This document shows positions 1 through 6,953 of a DNA stretch of 12,019 bases, piece by piece (the stretch's first letter is position 1; each line of letters opens with the position of its first letter). A model generated the notes under the pieces. The model saw only the letters and a program-made list of their open reading frames with translations. It made no database searches and was not told where the DNA came from. The DNA comes from Podila epigama (Eukaryota > Mortierellomycota > Mortierellomycetes > Mortierellales > Mortierellaceae). Position numbers and translations under genes: made by a program. Location: positions 1-12,019 of the forward strand of contig JAAAVE010000915.1 in NCBI GenBank assembly GCA_015679605.1. Reading direction: 5' to 3'.

Positions 1-410
1 CAACATTCAAAGCCCTGTTGTGCTTCATCTACAACGGCAAGGTATTCGAGGAGGACGCGCCGACTTCTGTCTATTTGGATCCTGAGGTTCACTCCATGGA
101 AAGGAACTCGTGGTAGGATCTCTTTCTGGTAGCTAGTCGCTATACCATGCTGGAACTCTGCCGGCTGGCTCGGAACAGGCTACTTGAGTGTTTGGATACC
201 ACCATGGCTTTGGAATTCCTTTTCCGAACTGCGTACATGTTCCCAGAATTGCGAGACCCTGTCGTCCAGTTTGTCAGTACCAATTGTGTCTCTGAAATCA
301 CAAACAAGACCACCATGGACGCTTTCAGGGACCACCCAGAGCAGCTTGATATCCTCTCTGAGCTGTACGGGCCCCTCCTCAACAAGCCAAAGACATGGTC
401 ATGGTCATGA
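1..410 (+). pseudogene. 3' part of a BTB/POZ paralogue with an in-frame stop
   Basis: This is the C-terminal part of a BTB protein; its 5' end lies outside the window. Read in the frame starting at base 3, it aligns without any indel to the C-terminal part of the (+) BTB gene at 2176-3303 (base 1 corresponds to base 2900). It covers the end of the BTB fold (LCFIYNGKVFEED) and the helical region after it. One codon is changed to a stop: TGG-TAG-GAT at 111-119, where the paralogue has TGG-GAG-GAC. After the TAG the frame stays open for 97 codons to TGA at 408-410, ending KPKTWSWS against KPKTLF in the paralogue. The lack of indels suggests a recent nonsense mutation, a sequencing error, or a truncated product that is still made. 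A shorter protein from ATG 147 would lack the BTB fold. Homology is certain; calling it a pseudogene is inference. Confidence 0.8.
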
Positions 411-597
411 AATAGCGGTCCATGTTTCAATCTGTTCTCGCACGGATTGAGGTGCATTTACATAGCACATTGCATTACACTTTTTTCTCCAATCAAACAT
501 GTGCTTTTTTTGTCAGATTAAATGCCATGAGTTGCTTTACTCAGAATGCTTATATCAAGAGATAGGGGAGGAAAAAAGCACTCGCCTTTTGTTTTCT

Positions 598-1736
598 CTA
601 TGATATCTCATGAAGCCTAAAGTACGCGTCATAAATATCGCCAAGGATAGTCGCATACTCTGAATGATCCTTGAACATGCCCTGATTGACTGTGGAGAGG
701 AAGAGTTGACCGCAGTTCTTGGCGATGTACTCAATCACAGCTTTACGTAGATCTTGGAACAAGTAGGCCGTTCGAAAGAGAAACTCTTTAGCTTGCTCCG
801 AATCCAAGTTGGCAATGAGTCGTTTTTGGGCTTCCTCGCGCAGACCTGCAATGTCGTACCGATCAGCTGCAAGGTATATGAGCTCCCATGATGCATTACC
901 AAAGTTGAGTGGGTTATCATACATGTGTTCCACGGCGTCATCGGCCGGGACTGTCTCGGTATACATGTATCGCAGCAATACATTGAAAACAGCGAGTGGG
1001 GTATCCTTGACAGTGATTTTCTTATGACCTGATCCTCCTTCTGCAAAGTCGCTCTCGAACATGGCCTTGAAATATGGCCATTGAGCTAGGATAACCTTGT
1101 GCGCCACAAGTGTTTGTTCTGCTATGAACTTTTCCTCGTCCACGAAAGACGAGGATTTGCCGGATTTGCGTCCGCCAGCCTGGATTTTGGCACATCGGCT
1201 ATCCAGTCTTGTCTCTGGAAAGATAAATGTCACATCACTGTACTTGGTGTCCTGATGCACCTTTTCTAGGATTACTGCGCTCTTCTTTTTCTGCTGTTCA
1301 TGAATGTCCTCAGTTGACAAGGTGATTGTCACCTCATCGCCTTCTCTTGAGCCCCGATGGAATGAAGTGACTAGTGCATTGTTTTAAGGTGTTGCACCTT
1401 TATCGTTAGATGTCAGGTTCAATGACTTCCATGCAATATGAAGATGTATTAGGATTGCTTACGGTGTGATGATTGCTTCAAGTCCACGAGATTGACATTT
1501 AACAATTGTCCCTTTGAGTCATGGAGACTGCAACTCTTGAAGATGTAAAAATTGTCGAGACCATACCGCGAATCATTGACATGAAACTCTATCAAGCGGT
1601 TGCATGTTGAAATACTGAGGTGCAAGTCCCCCAATGCCGTGGTAAAAACCCTATTGCTGGAAAAACTCCGAGTCCCAGGGTATTTGAAACTGATTCTTTG
1701 GATGCCAGTGTCCTTGTCATGGATGTACTCAGTCAT
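598..1736 (-). CDS. BTB/POZ domain protein (SPOP-like), two exons, 348 aa
   Basis: Exon 1 is 1463-1736 and exon 2 is 598-1370, both on the minus strand. The intron (1371-1462, 92 nt) has donor GTAAGC, acceptor CACTAG and a CTAAC branch site. The join gives one open frame of 349 codons including the stop. Residues 1-91 (exon 1) form a family-specific N-terminal region starting MTEYIHDKDTGIQR; it sits where SPOP-type proteins have a MATH domain, but I see no clear MATH signature. The BTB fold runs about residues 133-232, with YSDVTFIF, AHKVILAQWPYFKAMF and LLRYMYTE. It contains a charged insertion of about 37 residues (143-179) between the first strand and the AHK helix. Residues 252-310 are helical and resemble the 3-box/BACK region that helps bind Cul3. 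Likely role: ubiquitin-ligase adaptor (family inference, substrate unknown). It is convergent with the broken copy at 1-410 and divergent from the copy at 2176-3303. This is the only one of the three with an uninterrupted frame. Confidence 0.85.
1371..1462 (-). other. intron of the minus-strand BTB gene
   Basis: Donor GTAAGC begins at 1462 and acceptor TAG ends at 1371, with CTAAC in between. Phase 1 on both sides creates a CTC (Leu) codon across the junction. The reading frame upstream of exon 2 meets a TAA inside this intron, so splicing is needed to join the two coding blocks. Confidence 0.8.
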
Positions 1737-2175
1737 TGTTGAGGGATGAGATAGGGATGAAAAGAGATGAGATGTGAAGTGAAATGACAAGCTGAGAAAA
1801 TATGTTGTGACATTGTACTTTTGCTGGTACCCTGATCCTTTTTTTTCTGCTTCGGACTCGATTTTGGATGTATAATTCTCATCAGTGCAACATCTGCCTG
1901 AATATGAAGGACTATGGGGATGATTCTATGTCGATGTAAGTTTCTTTCACACCTTTGTAGCATTGACTAATATATCACGGAGAATATTAAAACAAAAAGC
2001 ACTATATCAAGCTATTTCTATTTCGGAAAACCCAGCGACAGATTTTGCAGCATTTGTAATAGACGAACGTGATAGTCCACTCTTGCTCAAATCTTGCTCT
2101 TGATTTTTCTCTTTTCACCGTTGAATTCTTCGATAACTACTAATTACACTTCACCTCAAACTACACATTCACATC
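1737..2175. promoter_or_regulatory. divergent spacer between two BTB genes
   Basis: This 439-bp spacer separates the start codons of two divergently transcribed BTB genes, so both promoters and both 5' leaders must lie here. Immediately upstream of each ATG, read on its own strand, is a pyrimidine-rich, CA/TC-rich leader. The (-) leader contains CACTTCACATCTCATCTC and the (+) leader contains CACTTCACCTCAAACTAC. These resemble each other and may be remnants of a duplicated promoter. A/T-rich stretches such as TATAATTC near 1870 and ATATATCA near 1970 could serve core promoter functions, but none is a convincing TATA box. No other gene is visible. Confidence 0.5.
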
Positions 2176-3303
2176 ATGTCATACACCTACAACAGAGAGA
2201 CGGGAGTGCATAACTTGGCGTTTCATTGCGAGTGTTACGATAAAACCGTAATATGCTCCTTTGGCGACTTTGCTGTTTCGAATAAAAGATCCTTCAATAA
2301 CAATGTATTCTTCGTTGAGGGTGCTCAAGACGAAGCTGAGCATGTTCAAGACCATCTCTGTCAAGAATAAAGGAAGAGGCTGGATGGACCTCGGTCGCAT
2401 CTTGATGCTTTCACCCGTAGACACCAGGCAAAAATGTAAGGATATAATTCGTTATTTTAAAAACTGATAAAGCCTAGCGCAGTAGCTCACAAAAAATATG
2501 AAGTGATTTCCATCCCGCACAGGATGATTGAGTTCACAAATGGCAAGTGCCATATCGAATTCGTCCTCACAACCAAATGTAGCTGTTCGTCACCAGCAAC
2601 GGTCCCTGACAAGGTACTTGGGCGATTGTATGGCGACGTCGAATATGCCGACGTTACCTTTGTACTTGAGGGTAATACAACCCAACAAGGTCTCATTCAG
2701 GGTGATTCAGAGGATACAGATCCTATTCAAGGATGTCTAGAAGCTGCAGGAACCGCGGGCTCTGTTGAAGAGGAGCAAGTCCTCACAGCGCACAAGATGG
2801 TTCTATCATACTGGCCGTATTTTCAAGCGATGTTCAACAGTGGGTTCTCGGAAGGTGCAGCAGGGCCGATTCGGGTCACCATCAAGGACACTAGCATGGC
2901 AACATTCAAAGCCCTGTTGTGCTTCATCTACAACGGCAAGGTATTCGAGGAGGATGCACCAACCTCCGTTTATTTGGATCCTGCGATGTCACCCTTGGAC
3001 AGGAACTCATGGGAGGACCTCTTTATGGTAGCTAGTCGCTATGCCGTGCTGGAACTCTGTGAGTTGGCTCAGAACAAGCTGATTGATTGTTTGGATACCA
3101 CTAGGGCACTGCCGTTCCTTTTCCGTACCGCGTATTTGTTCCCGGAATTGCGAATTGCTGTTGTGAACTTCATCAGTACATCTTGTGGGTCTGAAACCAT
3201 GAGCAAGGCCACCATGGACGATTACAGAGACCATCCAGAACACTTTGACATCCTCCGCGAGCTGTGTGAGGCGTCTCTCAAAAAGCCAAAGACGCTGTTT
3301 TGA
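2176..3303 (+). pseudogene. BTB/POZ paralogue with a one-base frameshift in exon 1
   Basis: Exon 1 is 2176-2435 and exon 2 is 2483-3303. From ATG 2176 the frame reads MSYTYNRETGVHNLAF to GDFAVS (TCG at 2278-2280). Homology to the minus-strand gene (residues 36-86 there) then continues one base later, from ATA at 2282 (IKDPSITMYSS, then FKTISVKNKGRGW). There is one extra A at about 2281. Unshifted, the original frame stops at 2368-2370. The 47-nt intron (2436-2482; GTAAGG, CTGAT, GCAG) joins in phase to exon 2, giving TTA (Leu). Exon 2 carries the BTB fold with YADVTFVL, LTAHKMVLSYWPYFQAMF and LLCFIYNGKV, the last very like the SPOP CFIYTGK strand, then the post-BTB helices. With the extra base discounted the length would be 359 aa, close to the 348 of its paralogue. 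A product from ATG 2303 (317 aa, BTB intact) is possible, so the gene may still be active; a sequencing error is the other option. Confidence 0.7.
2436..2482 (+). other. 47-nt intron of the plus-strand BTB gene
   Basis: Donor GTAAGG at 2436, likely branch site CTGAT at 2464-2468, acceptor GCAG ending at 2482. The next upstream AG (TAG ending at 2477) would give the wrong phase. Removing 47 nt links the frame used by the last two thirds of exon 1 to the BTB frame, which is the main support for the call. Confidence 0.7.
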
Positions 3304-3847
3304 TTTTTGTTTTTGTGTTTGGCTTTTTGGCTTTTTTGACTTTTTACACAAGATTAGATTGCGCTCAACATTCAACTAGTATTCCTGGCAGAGTGTGGTC
3401 ACTTCTCGTCTGATTAAATTTATCTAAATTCTTGCTTCTTTCCTTGACAAAGGTATTTGCTATATTTTTTTAATTTGGTTTGGCTACTTCACACTACAGA
3501 AGGCACACAGAACAACACAGAAACAACAGATGAAGCCTTTTTATTCCCCAACAAACATGAATGGTAACACGGAGGATTGTGTGCGAGCATGCCAACGCGA
3601 CCACAAGATGGATTTGATAGTACCAAAGCAACATAGTGAGTCCGGTGAATGAAATCATTTCCTGCAAGTTTTTACACCGATCCAATGCAATTGCTACTTC
3701 TCAGCTTTGATAAGGATGGACATGAAATTTTATTAGCCTTCCTTGATGAGGTAGGAACGAATGTTGAAGTGTAATAACGAAAAAAAAGAGTAAAGTTCAT
3801 TCATCATCATATGGTGGATCGATTGGATTAATTAACCATGAAACAGC
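3304..3847. other. intergenic region, no gene seen
   Basis: The first 50 bases after the BTB stop codon are T-rich, with a GTTTTTGTGTTTGGC-type repetition, and are probably 3' UTR. The rest is A/T-rich DNA with no open frame of convincing composition and no RNA gene I recognise. It runs up to the minisatellite that starts at 3848. Confidence 0.5.
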
Positions 3848-4320
3848 AGCTCCCATAGCTCCCATAGCTCCCATAGCTTCCATAACTCTCGTATTTAACA
3901 TAACCCACAGCTCCCATAGCTCCGATAACTTACATATCGAACATAACCCACAGCTCCCATAGCTCTCATAACTCTCATATCTGACATAACCCATAGCTAC
4001 CATAGCTCCCATAACTCCATAACTCTCATATCTAACATAGCCCATATCTAACACAAGCAACAGCTCCCATAGCTCCCATAGCTCCCATAACTCTCGTATC
4101 TAACATAACTCTCATACCTAAGCTCCCATAGCTCCCATAACTCTCATACCTAACATAGCCCATATCTAACACAAGCAACAGCTCCCATAGCTCCCATAAC
4201 TCTCGTATCGAACATAACCCATAGCTCCCATAGATCCCACAGCTCCCATAACTTACATATCTGACATAACCCATATCTAACATAACTCACAGCTCCCATA
4301 GCTACCATAGCTCCCATAGC
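3848..4320. repeat. two-level minisatellite with a 9-bp core
   Basis: This 473-bp array is built from the 9-mer AGCTCCCAT, present in about 17 exact copies plus many one-base variants (AGCTACCAT, AGCTTCCAT, AACTCTCAT). Runs of one to three core units alternate with a longer spacer beginning AACTCTCATATCTAACATA. Eight spacers start at about 3884, 3927, 3970, 4021, 4089, 4139, 4198 and 4250, so the second-level period is 43 to 68 bp. A still larger duplicated block containing CATATCTAACACAAGCAACA occurs twice, 118 bp apart (around 4042-4062 and 4160-4180). Because the core is 9 bp and lacks stops on the minus strand, all three minus frames look open (MGA, ELW and SYG repeats). This is a side effect of the repeat and is not evidence for a protein. 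Confidence 0.95.
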
Positions 4321-4416
4321 GTTTCGCCCTGAAGAAACGGGTGCCTTTGTCATGATATTGCAAGTGCCAAAGTTCTACAGCCAAGGTGGTGGAAATAGCA
4401 CTGCCACCATCGAAGT

Positions 4417-4451
4417 GTTGTAGAATAAATAGAGTTTTCTTATTCCACAAC
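4417..4451. repeat. inverted repeat (hairpin)
   Basis: GTTGTAGAATAA at 4417-4428 faces TTATTCCACAAC at 4440-4451. They pair over 12 bp with one mismatch around an 11-nt loop. A shorter inverted pair, GGTGGT (4385-4390) and GCCACC (4403-4408), lies just to the left. The function is unknown. Confidence 0.7.
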
Positions 4452-4595
4452 CCGTACCATGAAGGGTAGCCATATCCGACATATCTCGAGCACGTCTGTG
4501 GCGAGGACTGAGAAAAGTGTCAAATGGTGTTATGGATCATGAGGAACCCAAACCAAAGTGTCAGGTAACAGTATGCTGGTAGTCTTGTAATGCTA

Positions 4596-4700
4596 GGTAC
4601 CCAAGGATTTTGAGTGTATGTAGATATGCGATGTTTCATGAAAAGTATGAGGTACCTGCGTGCAGGTGCCCTAGTCATGAGGATGGGAACACTGGGTACC
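4596..4700. repeat. nested inverted repeats
   Basis: The outer arms are GGTACCCA (4596-4603) and TGGGTACC (4693-4700), a perfect 8-bp match. Inside is a hairpin of GGTACCTGC (4651-4659) and GCAGGTGCC (4662-4670), with one G-T-type mismatch and a 2-nt loop. The layout could be a tiny MITE-like element, but the arms are short and no flanking duplication is evident. Confidence 0.45.
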
Positions 4701-4733
4701 AGAATGTGTGCAATGGAGTTTGTGGAATAGTTC

Positions 4734-4754
4734 AAAAAAAAAAAAAAAAAAAAA
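4734..4754 (+). repeat. A21 homopolymer tract
   Basis: This is an uninterrupted run of 21 A. It lies about 60 bp beyond the 3' end of the tRNA gene (a T tract on the tRNA strand). It could be the tail of an old plus-strand retroposed sequence or a plain homopolymer expansion like those at 8062 and 8666. Confidence 0.8.
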
Positions 4755-4807
4755 CGAGAAACGAGGGTTATACAACGAGTGCCACCCCTTAATTGGGTCA
4801 AAAGACC

Positions 4808-4811
4808 AAAA
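4808..4811 (-). terminator. Pol III terminator of tRNA-Phe
   Basis: On the tRNA strand a TTTT run starts 6 nt after the last tRNA base, the usual minimal RNA polymerase III stop signal. A second TTTT at 4800-4803 would act as a backup. Confidence 0.75.
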
Positions 4812-4816
4812 GAAAT

Positions 4817-4841
4817 TGCGACCTGTGTGGATTGAACACAC

Positions 4842-4882
<41 letters not shown>

Positions 4883-4889
4883 AGGTCGC
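4817..4889 (-). tRNA. tRNA-Phe (anticodon GAA)
   Basis: The minus strand folds into a full cloverleaf of 73 nt. The acceptor arm is GCGACCT with AGGTCGC and discriminator A. The D arm is GCTCAGTTGGGAGAGC. The anticodon arm is TCAGA-CTGAAGA-TCTGA with anticodon GAA. The variable loop is AGGTC. The T arm is GTGTG-TTCAATC-CACAC. All stems pair perfectly. The internal A box (TAGCTCAGTTGG) and B box (GTTCAATCC) for TFIIIC are both present, and a T4 terminator follows. There is no intron, and CCA is not encoded, as expected for a nuclear eukaryotic tRNA. It decodes UUC and UUU. Confidence 0.97.
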
Positions 4890-5183
4890 TTTTCAGATGA
4901 AAATCGAAATTTCAGGTCGTTTGTGTACATAAGGCAAATTTTGGGCATAATTTGATTTTTTGTCAGTCCTTATCTCTTACAATCAATCCATGTCAACAAT
5001 CGACTGCCAACTCATATGATAATGTAACATGGCAAAAGTTCAGTCATATTTTCAATGGACGCTTTCAAATATTTATTTATTTATTTATTAATTATATGGA
5101 GTAGTTGATGGGCTAAAGTACAAAGTGTGGCAAGTTTTACATGGTAACGAAGTATAGGAATGCAAACGTCTCCTATAGAGACG
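4890..5183. other. spacer between tRNA-Phe and the arrestin gene
   Basis: A/T-rich spacer with a (TTTA)n tract at about 5070-5089. The right part is the 3' UTR of the arrestin gene. No gene is seen. Confidence 0.5.
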
Positions 5184-5185
5184 TT
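5165..5185 (-). other. perfect hairpin overlapping the arrestin stop codon
   Basis: AACGTCTC and GAGACGTT form a perfect 8-bp stem with a 5-nt loop. On the arrestin mRNA the stem begins with the last two bases of the TAA stop codon and continues into the 3' UTR. A role in mRNA stability or in termination is possible but not shown. Confidence 0.6.
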
Positions 5186-6953
5186 AATCAGATTCGATGA
5201 CAGTATGAACCTGAAGAATATTCATCGCATGAGGATGTGTGGGTCTTGAGGACAGATCTGTAGACGATGATGAAGAAGATGATGATGAAGATGACGATGG
5301 TCCTGCGTCTTCTGGATGGACATCGATGTCGCTACGATGTGATTCCATTGACGACCGTGTGACAGTATCAAAAGAGTGATGATGTGTGCTTCCTGAAGAT
5401 GACCGGGAGATGGATGTCGATGAAGCACCCTCGGTACCCTGATCAAAATGTCTCTGACCGAGGTAGTATGAGCACGATGGGTGGTGAGGGAAGGAGTGTC
5501 CAGGCATGATGCTTTCATGGCCAGCAATATCACTGTGGATGCTGCCATGGTCACTATGTGTATCGTCGTCCACGTCATGGATATGATGTCCTTCTTTTTC
5601 GTGGTCATTTTGGATATGGCCTCCAGATTCCAAGATAGGCAGCGTTGATCCTGCTTGTTGAAACTGTGTCTGTGTTTGTGTCGGTGTCGGTGTCTGAGTC
5701 TCAGTCTCAGTCTGGGGTAGTGCTGGCGAGGCAACCTGCTCATAGGCAGGCAAATCCATTGTGTATCGAGGGGGACTCTGATCTGCCTCATACAAGGGCA
5801 AGGGTTGCATTGGCATCTCTGTCAAGAACATGGGTCGGTCAACACTGGGCTCGCACCAATCAAGACCCTCGCATCTCCTGTTGTCACACGAGGATAATGT
5901 TCGGATGACGATCGGCAAGTCAAAGTTATGGCTCTCTGTCTTGAAAAAGAAACGCTCATTCCAAATGGAGACCTGGACCGAATACGTGATTTTGAGTGCA
6001 CTTGAGGACTCGGTCGTGGGCGGTGTGATCTTTGGGATTGGCAAGACAAGCGAAAATTCACCTTTGGGGATTGCTTTGCGTTCATAATGGCAAATGACTT
6101 CGTCTTCCTTGTAAATGGTCTCGTTGATCCTTGCTCGGATATGTCGTGAGAGTGAAAAGTGGCATCGGTCGATTGCTGCACCAGCTGTGAGACGGACATG
6201 AACTCTTCCGCCTGGTGTCAAATCGGGGTGTGAGAGCAGCAAGGCAGTGCCCATTTTAGGACATGATTCCTGGATCGGTCCATGTTCCTGTCCTGGGGTT
6301 GAGAGTGGCATAAAGTTGATCGGCTTGGCCTTGGATTGCCATTTAGAGAGACCGTTGGGACGGCGGTAGTAGGCAGTGAGAGTGTAGTGGTTCTTTAGCC
6401 AAGGGTGGTCAAACGATGCAGGCAGGTTTTTGTCAGGGAGTTGGACAGTGAAGGGGAAGATGTGGTTTCCAGCGGGCAGCTGGCCCCATTCGTCCTCGGG
6501 CAGGGCCTCGCGTGAGCCCCAAAGGGTCATGGCGACGCTGAAGAGCCTCCGCATGTGATGATCAAGATGGTCCTGCTGTTTTGAGCTTGGGTAGTTGGAT
6601 TCACCACGAAAGACAATCTTGAGGGCGGGAAGGGTCATGGGCTTGTCGAGGTAGAGATGGACCATGCCCTGGATGATGTCAGATGGGTAAAAGACTGGGT
6701 TGGAGCTCTTGCAGTCGCCGTTGCCGCAGATCTCGATCTTGAAAAGTCTGGGCATAGGGCTTGGGACAGCGGCCATGGGAGGATTGACGGCGGCTGAGGT
6801 AGGTTGTGAGGGTGAGGGGGCTGAGGTTGGGACAGGTGAGTGAGATCTACTATCTCTGCGGATAGGTGAATGAGATCTACTACCTCTGCGGGTAGGTGGG
6901 GCTTGAGCGAGTTCCTGAGTGAGGAAAGCAAACGGCCTTATTGGTTCTGTCAT
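5184..6953 (-). CDS. alpha-arrestin (ART-like) ubiquitin-ligase adaptor, 589 aa
   Basis: This is a single uninterrupted exon from ATG 6951-6953 to TAA 5184-5186. Residues 1-68 are a low-complexity Ser/Pro-rich tail with a tandem RRGSRSHSP / RRDSRSHSP duplication; each copy carries an RRxS site fitting PKA-type kinases. The arrestin N-domain is about 69-215 (LFKIEICG, NPVFYPSDIIQGMVHLYLDK, LKIVFRGES, HIFPFTVQLP, KNHYTLTAYYRR). The arrestin C-domain is about 232-352 (GTALLLSHPDLTPGG to FDLPIVIRTL). After it come three PY-type motifs in 20 residues: LPLY 385-388, PPRY 394-397 and LPAY 401-404. In fungal alpha-arrestins such motifs bind WW domains of the Rsp5/NEDD4 ligase, which then ubiquitinates plasma-membrane transporters for endocytosis. 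The C-terminal tail (410-589) is probably disordered: a Thr/Gln run at 414-430, a His/Asp-rich part at 450-475 and a 12-Ser tract at 553-564. The family call is strong; the target transporter is unknown. Confidence 0.92.
   Translation of the reverse strand: MTEPIRPFAFLTQELAQAPPTRRGSRSHSPIRRDSRSHSPVPTSAPSPSQPTSAAVNPPMAAVPSPMPRLFKIEICGNGDCKSSNPVFYPSDIIQGMVHLYLDKPMTLPALKIVFRGESNYPSSKQQDHLDHHMRRLFSVAMTLWGSREALPEDEWGQLPAGNHIFPFTVQLPDKNLPASFDHPWLKNHYTLTAYYRRPNGLSKWQSKAKPINFMPLSTPGQEHGPIQESCPKMGTALLLSHPDLTPGGRVHVRLTAGAAIDRCHFSLSRHIRARINETIYKEDEVICHYERKAIPKGEFSLVLPIPKITPPTTESSSALKITYSVQVSIWNERFFFKTESHNFDLPIVIRTLSSCDNRRCEGLDWCEPSVDRPMFLTEMPMQPLPLYEADQSPPRYTMDLPAYEQVASPALPQTETETQTPTPTQTQTQFQQAGSTLPILESGGHIQNDHEKEGHHIHDVDDDTHSDHGSIHSDIAGHESIMPGHSFPHHPSCSYYLGQRHFDQGTEGASSTSISRSSSGSTHHHSFDTVTRSSMESHRSDIDVHPEDAGPSSSSSSSSSSSSTDLSSRPTHPHAMNILQVHTVIESD
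6834..6897 (-). repeat. 30-bp tandem duplication inside the arrestin gene
   Basis: Two copies of a 30-bp unit, containing GAGATCTACTA and CTCTGCGG, lie in frame. They encode the repeated R-R-[GD]-S-R-S-H-S-P segment near the N-terminus. The few differences between copies suggest a fairly recent slippage duplication. Confidence 0.85.

Larger units (their letters stand above)
4321..4816. other. intergenic region with inverted repeats and an A tract
   Basis: No protein gene is supported here. The region contains a 12-bp stem with one mismatch and an 11-nt loop at 4417-4451. Inverted GGTACCCA/TGGGTACC copies at 4596-4603 and 4693-4700 enclose a tight hairpin at 4651-4670. An A21 tract lies at 4734-4754. 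These could be remains of a small transposon or a retroposed transcript, but no target-site duplication is clear. Confidence 0.5.

Noticed and set aside
42-116. Possible in-frame intron (GTATTC to TGGTAG) that would remove the premature stop in the broken BTB copy
   Set aside because: The 75-nt segment is conserved coding sequence in the paralogue, the donor is weak, and there is no pyrimidine tract before the TAG; a nonsense change is simpler.
2276-2290. Programmed +1 ribosomal frameshifting at the BTB exon 1 shift
   Set aside because: The TCG-AAT-AAA context does not match known slippery sites and the paralogue has no shift here.
3848-4320. CRISPR-like array
   Set aside because: Units are contiguous and the intervening segments are themselves repeats, not unique spacers; the organism is eukaryotic.
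3797-4353. Minus-strand open frames encoding MGA/ELW/SYG repeats
   Set aside because: All three frames are open at once because a 9-bp repeat without stops is read in each; no start context or flanking coding sequence.
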